Positions 33,062 to 43,186 of a DNA stretch of 64,000 nt are shown one piece after another. The stretch is from the NCBI GenBank assembly GCA_951812925.1, contig OX638372.1:84713058-84777057 (forward strand), given 5' to 3'. Position 1 is the first letter of the stretch. Each line of letters starts with the position of its first letter. The notes under the pieces were generated by a model that ran no database searches, had not been told where the DNA came from, and saw nothing but the letters and a program-made list of their open reading frames with translations. Made by a program: the position numbers and the translations under genes. Origin of the DNA: Calliopum simillimum. Taxonomy: Eukaryota > Arthropoda > Insecta > Diptera > Lauxaniidae.

Positions 33062-33152
33062 TTTATCTAGGGGAACCTGCCTATCTATCATTAAAATTCT
33101 CGTAATTTCGAGAGCCTGCATTGTATGTGGAAAACAAATCCGCCCTTGTAGG

Positions 33153-33634
33153 TTTTAATTGTAGCTAGCGTAGCATGTCTCAAAACCAGAGTGTGTTACC
33201 AACTAACAATTTGGCAATTTTTCACAACAGACGGCGCTAGTGAGCCTTATGAGTTATGCATAATGGCGATCCTGCTCAGAGAGTTTACTCGTGGCCTATA
33301 GCACAATCGCTTAAGCACCGCGTTCTCTTTCATTAGAAAACCGGAGTCACGGGTTCGAGTACGGTTTCTGGCAAGATTTAACTAAAACTGATCTGATGAG
33401 GCTATATACATGTTTATATATGAAAATATATAAATATGTATGTGGAAGTAGCCGAAACATATGTAATCAATTTCCATGTTAACACTTGCTTTCGTCTGTT
33501 GTTGAAAAATTGCAAAAATGACTGTTTAATTAGTTCAATATAAAATTATCATACTTCAATTTAGAAAAAGCGCGTTGGTACTTTCATTAGTACTATACAA
33601 GCAATAAAAAACAGTCAATAAACTAACTTCATAA
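33153..33634 (+). repeat. 482-bp direct repeat, copy 2
   Basis: It matches copy 1 throughout; the spacer between copies is 91 bp (33062-33152). The right edge falls precisely at the truncation point of the hAT transposase remnant at 33636, so this unit or its source inserted into, or deleted part of, that element. Confidence 0.8.
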
Positions 33635-33635
33635 C

Positions 33636-34476
33636 TTAGCAAAAAGCTGTTGTTGGTGAGTAATGCAATGAAATGTTTGCACGCATACATCATTTTTTTG
33701 AAGCTGGCCAACAAAAACGTTGTAGCATCCAGTCATAACTCTTGCGCCATCAGTGCATACACTTACCAACTTTTCTTTGTCTGCAAATGAAAATACTTTG
33801 CTGTTCACTGCGTCAAAAATGTCTTTTCCTTTTGCGTGTTCATGAAGAGTACAGACGTTTAAGATATCTTCAGTAATTTCAAAATTTTCATCAACTGCTC
33901 GGAAACATATCATTAGTTGACTTAGATCTGTTATGTCTGTACTTTCATCTAAGCAGATTGAAAAATATTTTGATTTAAGTATAGACTGCTTAGCCTTCAG
34001 GTAAATAAAATTGGCAATGTCTTCAACTCGTCGAGTTATAGTTCTTGGAGACAATGGAATCTGTTTTACTATTTCGCCCATTTCGCCACCTTGTCGTCCA
34101 AAACATTCCAATACGGAAACCGTCATATCTTTAAAAAAAAATCCATCCGTAAACGGCTTGCCTTTTTGGGCTTGCCTTTTTGGGCTAGCTGCATGCTGAC
34201 GATATATGAAGGCTTTAGCATCTCTTTAGAGATGTTCTCTGCTGGGCTTGAATTATTTCTTGCAAGTTTTTCCATAAATGCTAGCTTAGGTTCAAACAAT
34301 TTTATAATTCGGTCTTCTGCACTTAAACTTTCAAAATCCCTATGCTGTTTCAGGTAATGCCGATTCAAATTATCTTTCCTTAGAGTTGCAATTTCGCTAC
34401 CGCAAATCAAACATTCGGCTTTTTTTATATTGTTTAAACAAAAAAAAAACTGCATTTCCCATTCAGCGTTGAACAT
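33636..34476 (-). pseudogene. hAT transposase N-terminal half (GTF2IRD2/ZBED-like group)
   Basis: The frame starting at 34476 gives AECLICGSEIATLRKDNLNR and HYLKQHRDF, a BED-type zinc finger that binds transposon ends. A frameshift near 34125 leads into the catalytic domain: LSPRTITRRVEDIA, YFSICLDESTDITDLSQLMI (first Asp, about 33945), LVSVCTDGARVMTG (second Asp, about 33750) and TFHCITHQQQLFAKL at the end. The order matches animal hAT transposases related to GTF2IRD2 and SCAND3/ZBED proteins. The insertion domain and dimerising C-terminus are missing; the coding text stops at the 482-bp repeat. Confidence 0.85.
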
Positions 34477-34479
34477 GCT

Positions 34480-35172
34480 TGACTCAATTGTTTTATTTTT
34501 CTTTTTCGGGCCAAAAATATTTTTTTTTTAGTTTCAAATAATGTTTAAAATTTTCACAAGAACTATGCTTTTTATTATAAACTTCAACTCAAAGTTTTTA
34601 TCAAAAGCTACTTCTAAAGTATTGTTGAAGAACCAATTTTTTAAAGTGGGAATAATAACTCACCATGAATTTTTATATGTATATTCAATATACGCATAAT
34701 TTAATACTAGGAAAAATTATGGTAAAAAGAAAGTTTTTGCTGTTGAGCAACATAGGGCCATATTTGAAGTAATTTTGTACATAGAATTCTCATTCTCTAT
34801 CACGCCAAGATTCTTAAAAATTATAGCCTAATCGCATATTATAAATTTTTTTTTTTAGTGTATATATTTTATAAAGGGGTGACGCAAATCGACTTTCTCA
34901 GTCGACTGCTCGATTCATACTGAATGAAAATATTTATATTTTTTGACATAGAAATAAAATTTTATGCTCACATTTTGTATACATGTGAACTTTGTTCTCT
35001 AGGGGTACCCCTTGCCGACCTTTGCTGTTGACCACTGGCATAAGAAGACAGAAATATGATTGCACTCGATGTTGCTTTTGCAATGATTTTTCGGTTTAAA
35101 CGTAAATTTTTTTGTTTCAATATTTATTTCGTACTCTTTTCTGTGAAAATTTTTTCTCAGTGCATTATCTCT
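34480..35172. repeat. Dispersed repeat flanking the 1.9-kb palindrome (left part)
   Basis: 34990-35172 corresponds to the inverse of about 56400-56560 (GACCACTGGCATAAGAAGAC, CACTCGATGTTGCTTTTGC). The remainder (34480-34990) has no recognised feature beyond AT-rich text. Confidence 0.6.
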
Positions 35173-37086
35173 CACGGTGGTTTTTAAAAAATTTCAACTT
35201 TTTGAAATAACACCCGCGATTTTTTTCGGGGATAGTGTTGGGGGACCCTTCTAGTATCAGAATCCGGGAACCGCGAAATCGAACGTCCAGCCGTTTTTTT
35301 TTTTTTCGACATTTTAATTTTTTTTACGATTTTTGAGAATGTCTCGGATTTATATACATATTATGTACACATATATATGTATGTACGTACATATATATAC
35401 TTCTATATCTATATATGTGTAATATATATATATGTATATATATATACATACATGCATACATACATATAAAAGGTATCGTTTCCGCACCATTTATTTTAAA
35501 AAAAAATCGGTTTTTTCGTTTATAAAAAAACACAAACAAAAACCGGATACAGCAATAGTCACTCCAGATGTGATTTTTGATGCTTAATCCGAATCCGGTC
35601 TTAGAATTGCTCTATTACTTCTGGACTTTGAGATATCCCTATATAAATGTATAAAGGACACCACTTTTTTTCCTATTTTTGAAGTTATATAACAAGATAA
35701 GATAATATTATGCCGTAAAATCTGGTATGACATTTAATAGCTCTAGTTTTTTTCTTGAAAACTCAATCAAACCGATAACGATATCTTTTTTTTTGTCGGA
35801 GATATCTTTACCTAAATAGTTAAAAAAGTGCAAAAACACGATTTTTGGCTATATTGGATGTTATATGCAGGACACACAAAATTCTTCTGTGAATTTCTAT
35901 TCCCAGAAGCATTTAGTACTTTCTTTTTGCTTTCAATTGAGCTATTAAATGTTTATCTGCAATATTTCTCTGCAAAGTTATGTTAACTTTAAAATCACAC
36001 CATGAAACTCAAAGTGAAAAATCTCGGTTTTCGGCTATATTTGAGGTTGTATACAGTACGGACGAAACTCGTCTGCTCTTTTTTACTAACCGACACATTT
36101 AAAATCATTCTTTATCTTCAAAATGAGCTAACAAGTGGTCTCTTGTAATAGTTTTCTTAAAAGTTATGACTATTTTAAGACGACATGTTGCAGCAATACG
36201 TATATAAGAAATACTCGTACACTATATTTTAGTGGCACCCCTGTGAGTTTGCACTTCATAATGTAATTTTTAAATGGTCATAACTTTGTAGAGGAATATT
36301 GCAGATGAACATTTAATAGCTCAATTGAAAGCCAAAAGAAAGTACTAAATGCTTCTGGTAATAGAAATTCACAGAAGAATTTTGTGTGTCCTGCATATAA
36401 CATCCAATATAGCCAAAAATCGTGTTTGTGCACTTTTTTAACTTTTTAGGTAAAGATATCTCCGACAAAAAAAAAGATATCGTTATCAGTTTGATTGAGT
36501 TTTCAAGAAAAAAACTAGGGCTATTAACTGTCTTACCAGATTTTACGGCATAATATTATCTTATCTTGTTATATAACTTCAAAAATAGGAAAAAAAGTGG
36601 TGTCCTTTATACATATATGTAGGGATATCTCAAAGTCCAGAAGTAATAGAGCAATTCTAAGACCGGATTCGGATTAAGCATCAAAAATCACATCTGGAGT
36701 GACTATTGCTGTATCCGGTTTTTGTTTGTTTTTTTTTATATACGAAAAAACCGATTTTTTTTTTAAATAAATGGTGCGGAAACGATACCTTTTATATGTA
36801 TGTATGCATGTATGTATATATATATACATATATATATATTACACATATATACATATAGAAGTATATATATGTACGTACATACATATATATGTGTACATAA
36901 TATGTATATAAATCCGAGACATTCTCAAAAATCGTAAAAAAAATTAAAATGTCGAAAAAAAAAAACGGCTGGACGTTCGATTTCGCGGTTCCCGGATTCT
37001 GATACTAGAAGGGTCCCGCAATACTATCCCCGAAAAAAATCGCGGGTGGTATTTCAAAAAGTTGAAATTTTTTAAAAACCACCGTG
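35173..37086. mobile_element. 1.9-kb near-perfect palindrome with CACGGTGG ends
   Basis: The left end CACGGTGGTTTTTAAAAAAT (35173) and the right end, its inverse finishing ACCGTG at 37086, begin arms of more than 700 bp that match almost base for base. They include a TA/TG-rich microsatellite (35355-35465 and 36790-36900). Flanks share CTCT on both sides (35169-35172 and 37087-37090). A paralogous uninterrupted flank is seen at 56367-56402, which places the insertion exactly there. The middle (35900-36350) is less symmetrical. Non-coding; the 71-codon frame at 35324 is microsatellite translation. Confidence 0.85.
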
Positions 37087-37402
37087 CTCTTTTCTCACTA
37101 ACACACTCTCAAATTTATTTTTTTCTATTTTTATTTTTTTAATTTTTTTTTTTTAAATGTATGGTTAAAGCAAAATTTACAAAAAAAAAGGTGGCAGCCC
37201 TAAAAGTTTTTGTATAATTTTTAAAAAGTTTATCTGAGCGTTTCCTAATCTAAAAATTTGAACCTAGTCACAAAAAGTATAATTTTTACAAATTTTCAGA
37301 AAATAACCATCTGGCAACCCTAAAAATGTTTGTTAGATTTTTAAGACGTTTATCTTAGCGTTTTAAGAATAAAATTTAATTTTTTTTTTTATAAATGTAT
37401 GG
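37087..37402. repeat. 'GGCAACCCTAAAA' dispersed repeat, part 2
   Basis: AAATGTATGGTTAAAGCAAA (37156), GGTGGCAGCCCTAAAAG and TTTATCTGAGCGTTTCC recur as tandem units, matching 39956-40080 and 56640-57480. The second unit is interrupted at 37402 by the element that follows. Confidence 0.75.
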
Positions 37403-39955
37403 TAGGGTGCATCACGACTCGAACAAAATAAATTAGTATCTAAATTTTAACAACGGGGAGTGTGGAAAAGTTGCGAATACTCATAAAGAGATGATTTGGA
37501 AAGTTTTGTGTTGATCGCGGGTCGTCTTCAGATTCGGCTTTTCATTTGAAAATCTTTAATTTAGCTAAATGTATCATATATGTAGGGAACTTAAAATTAT
37601 TTTCCCTAGAAACTCTGAAAATTTATTTCCACTTGTTTATTTTATGTTATGGAATTATCGTGGTATGCCATGAAATTTTAAAACAAACAGTTTTTAAATG
37701 AAATTTAATTATTGCTTTTATTTCATTCATTCAAATTGAATTCTCATTGCAGAAAGTAGCAAAGCATCATAGAAGGCTATATTGAGAATCATTGAGAACT
37801 TTTTAATTTTGTTTTTTAAATTTGTTCTCTTTACTGATTTGATTGTTCATTGTTTATTTTATTGTTTGAAAAAATGCCACATACACGCAATTCTTTAAAT
37901 TGGCATATTTTCGGGCAACCATCTGATTTTGCCGACAATCTATTGCCTTCGTACCAGGATGTCGCCAAATGTTACGCATTTATTAGAGAAAGTAATAAGG
38001 TGTCTGGGAAATATGAAAGTGTTGACAAACTTACCCAAATATTGGTAAATAAAATCATTATTATCTGGGAAAAGGCATCTTTACCAATAATAACTGTTCG
38101 CACAGTTGTGGGAAAGTATAAAGAATTTCACTTGAAAATGCAAGAATTAAAAAAAACTCTTCTAAACCAAATTTTAGTACCACAGTCGAAGTATTTAGGA
38201 AAGAATATCAATATAAGCTTTTTGACATATGCTCCTGCAAATGCAGACATTTTTCCGAATGCCAAAAGTTCCAATCTTAGTAAGACCATTTTTATTGGAC
38301 CAAAGGGGATTAAGGCAAATGCGCATCGGAACCATAGATGCCACAGCATCAAAAAGAATTTTAAAGGCAAGTGAAAGACGAATGGCGGATCAGGAACGCC
38401 TGTCCAGACCTACAATTGCACCAGAATCATTGAGCACGTATCATAAATAATTTGAAAGTGATTTGATGCGACGGGAATCCTGTAAATACTGGAGCCAAGG
38501 GAGGAATAATTCGTTTACTAGAAGTGGAACTAAGAAATCTATTACAGTGGAGTATTTGTTTGCTGCATTGTAATAAACTCCCATTACGTCACTTGTTTCT
38601 CAATCTGGATGGGAGAACTAGTGGTCCAAAAGCCTTTTCAGGTCCAATTGGGAAGAAACTCTTAGGATTTGAAAATATCTCAATAGTTTCATATGCTCCT
38701 ATTACATCGAATTTACCGGATGTGAATCTTCCTGATTTAAGTACAGATCAAAAATATCTATACCAAATAGCTCTTGCAGATTCTACTGGCAATATGCCTG
38801 CTTGTTTGATAAACACAAATCCAGGTAACATATCACATTCGAGATGGCTTACAATTGCCAATCGTATCCTTCGGCTTTATGTCTCTACCTTAAATCCTTC
38901 TAACAATTTGCAAACTCTTGCGAAATTTGTCGTATGAGCTTACACTCCAGTATGGTTTGAAATCAAAGCTAAACCATTTATTCAGTATGGGAGTTTACAC
39001 TTGTTCAGTATGATAGCAAAATCAAGACAGTTTGAAAGTACGGTATTGAAAATAATAGATCCAGTTATTCAGCGTAATGGGTACTTTGCCCACTCCGAAA
39101 ATGTATTACTGGCAATGCTAATGGATGATAGGAGAAACATTAGAGAAATCGCTCTATGACGTATATTAAAAATTAAAAATAATCCTTTTACTGTTCAGCA
39201 AGATGTTCGGCTACTGCTAATGATTACTTCGATATAATTATTTGGCAAGACGAGAGTATCTCAATTCCACCGGTTTTGAATCATCTTTCTTGTGATAGTT
39301 TGAAAAAAAATATTATTCAAAATAATACCGAAATTATAGATATTTTACATTTTCCATGTCATACTCAAGCGGTTGAGCGTTCCGTAAAACTTGTCACTGA
39401 AGCTTCAGCGAATGTTTGCGGCGAAGAAACAAGAGATGGATTCATTCGTGCACGGATCGCATCAAGAGCTATTCTGCCAACATTTGAAACAAAAGCAGAT
39501 TTTCAAATAGCTTGAAATAAAATACTAATAAGTTTTCAAAATTTTCTTAATCAATACAAAGATTTTTTAAAGAAAATTTTAATTAATTAATAAACATGTG
39601 TTAGAAAAACACAAAAAATATGTTAAAAAAACACAAAAAAAAAAAATGATAAAAAAAAAACAAAAAATTAAAAACATAAAAAAAATTTAAAACAAAATAA
39701 AAATAAAAGGATTTCTAATTCAAAATACCTCTACGTGGTGAAATCTGGGTGATCACAGTAAAAGTGATTGGCGAAAATTTGAAAATGAAAAATAATAAGA
39801 AAGACAGCTATATAAAACTTTAAAATTAAAAGCGGAAACTGAAGATGATATCCAATTCACCTGAAACCTTCAGAAATGCTTAATAGCATTGACTCACAAC
39901 TATTCAATACCCATCATTGTTAAAAACTCAAAAAACATATTTGCGATCCACCCTA
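37403..39955 (+). mobile_element. DNA transposon of unassigned family with 8-bp target duplication
   Basis: The left end TAGGGTGCATCACGACTCG (37403) and right end ...TTGCGATCCACCCTA (39955) are inverted over 11-13 bp with one mismatch. An exact 8-bp duplication ATGTATGG flanks it (37395-37402 and 39956-39963). The same repeat contains an uninterrupted ATGTATGGTTAAAGC at 37157, i.e. a paralogous empty site. Length is 2553 bp. An 8-bp duplication and TAGGG-type ends recall hAT elements, but the encoded protein shows no hAT motif that I recognise. Confidence 0.85.
37850..39514 (+). pseudogene. Unassigned transposon protein, broken frame
   Basis: Three blocks lie in order. 37874-38374 begins MPHTRNSLNWHIFGQPSD and includes VGKYKEFHLKMQELKK; it continues in another frame with TIDATASKRILKASERRM. 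38530-38935 contains LPLRHLFLNLDGRTSGPKAF, DQKYLYQIALADSTGN and NISHSRWLTIANRILRLYVS, then after a stop DPVIQRNGYFAHSENVLLAM and MDDRRNIREIAL. 39276-39514 contains FPCHTQAVERSVKLVTEASA and ARIASRAILPTFETK. These blocks look like a conserved protein found repeatedly in arthropod genomes that I associate with mobile elements, but I cannot name the superfamily or catalytic residues. Several stops and shifts make it inactive. The start could be the Met at 37850 or 37874. Confidence 0.6.
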
Positions 39956-39963
39956 ATGTATGG

Positions 39964-40207
39964 TTAAAGCAAAATTTACAAAAAAAAAAAAGGTGGCAGC
40001 CCTAAAAGTTTTTGTATAATTTTTAAAAAGTTTATCTGAGCGTTTCCTAATCTAAACATTTGAACCTAGTGTCTATTTTATTTAAAAAAAAAGAAATAAA
40101 TTAAAGAACAAAAAGTAAAATTAAAAAAAATTAAAGGACAAAAAATTCAGTTTACGTCAATAAATTAAAGAACAAAAAAATTAAAGTAAAATTGAGTAAA
40201 ATGAAAC
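39964..40207. repeat. Continuation of the interrupted 'GGCAACCCTAAAA' repeat
   Basis: TTAAAGCAAAATTTACAAAA to AACATTTGAACCTAGTGTC repeats 37166-37268 almost exactly. 40080-40200 is A-rich with AAATTAAAG repeats. Confidence 0.7.
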
Positions 40208-40797
40208 TTTTTGCAGACCATATTTTCTAAACTAATTTGAGATCGCTGAGTCCGAAAATCGCATTTATTTTTTTTTCCTAGGGGCCGTTCTCGAGATAAT
40301 CGACCTTTTCGATTTTTGAGGTTATAGCTCCATTTTTTCGAACATATTTTGAGAACCCTATTTTGATCGAATATGTTTTTATATTATTATAGAGAAAAAT
40401 TGTTAAATTTCCAACAAGTGTACCAATATCTAAGAGCCGATTCAAAAAGCATATTATTATTAAAGCTATTAGTGCTATTATCTGGTGTTCCTGCGTCTCG
40501 GTTGCTATTATTTGCTATAAAAATGAACTTTTCGTTCATAACTATAACTATAACTCAACCAATTTGAATCAGCTCTTAGATATTGGTATACTTGTTGGAA
40601 GTTTAAGAATTTTTCTCTATAATAATGTAAAAACATATTTCATCAAAATAGGGTTCTCAAAATATGTTCGAAAAAATGGAGCTATAACCTCAAAAATCGA
40701 AAAGGTCGATTATCTCGAGAACGGTCCCTAGGAAAAAAAAACCAGATTTTCGGACTCAGCGACGTCAAATTAGTTTAGAAATTATGGTCTGCGAAAT
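40208..40797. repeat. Foldback element of about 590 bp
   Basis: Arms of about 230 bp (GCAGACCATATTTTCTAAAC at 40213; the inverse ends GGTCTGC at 40792) pair closely, including TCTCGAGATAATCGACC and CTCCATTTTTTCGAACATAT. The loop is about 100 bp. The short frames at 40373 and nearby are incidental. Confidence 0.82.
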
Positions 40798-40859
40798 GGT
40801 ACTCACACATGTTAATTTTGTGGAGCTTGTTGCTGCTGCTTTTGCTCCTGCTCTTGTTG

Positions 40860-41405
40860 TTACTGCTCCTTTTGCTGCTGCTCCTGTTGCTGCTGCTCCT
40901 GTTGGTGGCACTGTTGTGGCCACTGCTGCGGCCACTGGTACTGCTGTGGCCACATGTACTGCTGTGGCCACATGTACTGCTGTGGCCACTGGTACTGCTG
41001 TGGCCACTGCTGTACCACCTCCATTTGCTGCGGTACGGCCTGCGGCAGCGGCTGCTGCATTTGCAGCGGTACGGCCTGCGGCAGCGGCTGCTGTATTTGC
41101 TGCGGTACGGCCTGCGGCAGCGGCTGCTGAATTTGCAGCGGTACGGCCTGCGGCAGCGGCTGCTGTATTTGCTGCGGTACGGCCTGCGTCAGCGGTTGGG
41201 GCTGCGGCAGCGGTTCAGCCTGCTGCCGCTGTTGTTGGCGCTGTTGTGGTTGTTGCTCTATGTTGAGTGCACGCTCCAATGCGGCAATCCTACTCGTGTT
41301 CCAATTGAGAAGTTGGTTCGTTTGCCGCAGCCTCTGATTAAGCATGTTATTCTGCTGGCGCAGATTTGAGCATACTTTTACAAATTTGTTTTTTTGTGGC
41401 CTCAT
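40860..41405 (-). CDS. Gln/Pro-rich low-complexity protein, exon-like unit 1
   Basis: The minus-strand frame starts at the Met at 41405 (MRPQKNKFVKVCSNLRQQNN), a basic, Leu-rich, probably helical head ending in RIAALERALNIEQQ. It is followed by five units of about 12-13 residues (QPLPQAVPQQIQ and variants) and six WPQQYMWPQQYQ units, then poly-Gln. A TAA at 40860-40862 ends it; without that base change the frame would go on to 40812. GC content is far above the surroundings. A pyrimidine tract and AG lie just upstream (TTTTTTTTTTCATCAG|ATTAAAA) and a GTGAGT lies just after the last stop (about 40806), so it could be an exon. I do not recognise the protein; it may be a host exon or a transposon ORF. 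Confidence 0.45.
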   Translation of the reverse strand: MRPQKNKFVKVCSNLRQQNNMLNQRLRQTNQLLNWNTSRIAALERALNIEQQPQQRQQQRQQAEPLPQPQPLTQAVPQQIQQPLPQAVPLQIQQPLPQAVPQQIQQPLPQAVPLQMQQPLPQAVPQQMEVVQQWPQQYQWPQQYMWPQQYMWPQQYQWPQQWPQQCHQQEQQQQEQQQKEQ

Positions 41406-41469
41406 TTTTAATCTGATGAAAAAAAAAATGGTATAGAAAAATATCAAAAACTATAAATTTTTTTCGGTG

Positions 41470-41894
41470 GAATAGAATGCCCTGCTGTACTGCTGTGGCC
41501 ACATGTACTGCTGTGGCCACATGTACTGCTGTGGCCACTGCTGTACCACCTCCATTTGCTGCGGTACGGCCTGCGGCAGCGACTGCTGCATTTGCAGCGG
41601 TACGGCCTGCGGCAGCGGCTACTGCATTTGCAGCGGTACGGCCTGCGGCAGCGGCTGCTGTATTTGCTGCCGTACGGCCTGCGGTTGGGGCTGCGGCAGC
41701 GGTTCAGCCTGTTGCCGCCGTTGTGGTTGTGGTTGTGGTTGTTGCTCTATGTTGAGTGCACGCTCCAATGCGGCAATCCTACTCGTGTTCCAATTGAGAA
41801 GTTGGTTCGTTTGCCGCAGCCTCTGATTAAGCATGTTATTCTGCTGGCATAGATTTGAGCATATTTTTACAAATTTGTTTTTTTGTGGCCTCAT
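41470..41894 (-). pseudogene. Gln/Pro-rich exon-like unit 2, duplicate
   Basis: A tandem copy of the preceding unit, about 490 bp upstream on the minus strand. It starts MRPQKNKFVKICSNLCQQNN at 41894 and carries fewer QPLPQAVPxQ units. A CAG-to-TAG change makes a stop at 41619-41621, and the frame is cut after PQQYMWPQQY at the junction near 41485. The acceptor-like CAG seen in unit 1 reads CCG here. About 85 bp of upstream sequence (GGTATAGAAAAATATCAAAA...) is shared by both copies. Confidence 0.55.
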
Positions 41895-41974
41895 TTTTAA
41901 TCGGATGAAAAAAAAAAATGGTATAGAAAAATATCAAAAACTAAAAATTTTTTTCGGTGGAATAGAATACCCTA

Positions 41975-42286
41975 AAATAAATAAATGGTATGTGCCACAC
42001 ACCCAAAATATTTCGAAATCTTATTGATTATATTATATCAAGGAATGATGCCACCAATTTTTCTTACTGATGATATTCGTTCATGTACCCTTTTCCATAC
42101 CAAATTGATCTTTTTATACCCTACACCCAGGGTATATTCTCTTTGTTCTTCCGTTTGTAACGCATAGAAGGAGGCGTCGCAGATACAGAAAAGTATATAT
42201 ATTCTTGATCAGCATCACCTCCTGAGTCTGTCTGGCTGGCTGGGTGTCTGTCTTTCTGTGGAAATATTTTTTACGGGAAAACTAAC
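41975..42286. repeat. Fly-type repeat head flanking the LTR element
   Basis: TATACCCTACACCCAGGGTATA (42115-42136, split as TATACCCTACA / CCCAGGGTATA) is followed by TTGTTCTTCCGTTTGTAACG, AGGAGGCGTCGCAGA and GTCTGTCTGGCTGGCTGG. This is the style of a widespread head sequence of fly mobile elements. It is interrupted at 42286 by the BEL/Pao element and continues after 46800. Confidence 0.5.
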
Positions 42287-42839
42287 TGTTTATGCGAACA
42301 CGCATAATCCCCAAAAGGAGGGATAAATTCCCCGTAGTTGGCAACGCAATTCCATTGCTTAACAAACAATGCCCCACAGTTTATACCTGTCAAAGTTCTT
42401 TCTTATTTTGCTTTTCCTTCTTTATTCGTTTTTATAATTTTACCTAACAAGCAACACGAGCAGCTGCAGCCGAAGTAATATATATATTCAACTCTAAAAT
42501 AAGTTCAAATTGTGAAATTTCTATTTTTAATACTCATTAAAAAGTTTGTTTAAACCTCAACAATAAGAGTTTTACTTTGTCCGGGTTATTTTTTCTTTCA
42601 TCGAAGTTCTCAGTGGCGGAAGTTCTTCAACCTTCTTTGCAGTTTCTCAGTGGAGAATTCTAAAAAAGGTGTCAAAGGAGTTCATCGGCGAAGCGCCATC
42701 AAGCATCAATTAAAGAAGTGCTCCAGCTCGCTACCTCCAAGCTAGGAGTGAAAAAGGTAAACCTTTGACATCCACATTTCCCCCAACAAAAAACAATTCT
42801 CTGGCTCCTGGTTTATAGCGCAAGCCAGCGACCAGAACA
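42287..42839 (+). repeat. 5' LTR
   Basis: TGTTTATGCGAACACGC to CGACCAGAACA, 553 bp, paired with the 3' LTR. It should contain the promoter of the element; no clear TATA box was singled out among the AT-rich stretches. Confidence 0.93.
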
Positions 42840-43186
42840 TGGTCCTTCGAGTTCTAAATTTGTTATCAGCCCCTATTGAATTGTGCAGTCTCATAATTTT
42901 TGATTTTTTTTTTTCTCGTAAAAAACTTGAGCCGCCATTTTGTACAAAGAAAAAATCAGTTCGCAAGTCATTTCTAACCTCAATTCATCGCGTGATTTCT
43001 CACATTTTTTTTTTCTCGTTCGTTTTGCTTGGAACACGAAGTTTCTGGAATTTCGCTTTTTACATTTTTCTCAATCCCGTTGTTGCTACGAAGTCTTTTT
43101 GGACAATAGCATTTTGCCGCCAAGTGGTTTTCGTAATTTTTTTTGCAACTTCTTCGTGAATTTCCTCAGTTTTTGTTACGCATACA

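Noticed and set aside
35324..35539. 71-codon Tyr/Ile/His-rich frame
   Set aside because: Translation of the TA/TG microsatellite in the palindrome arm.
40784..41266. Ala/Val-rich plus-strand frame, and Leu-rich and Cys/Gly-rich frames beside it
   Set aside because: They are antisense shadows of the CAG/CTG-rich Gln/Pro repeat coding unit.
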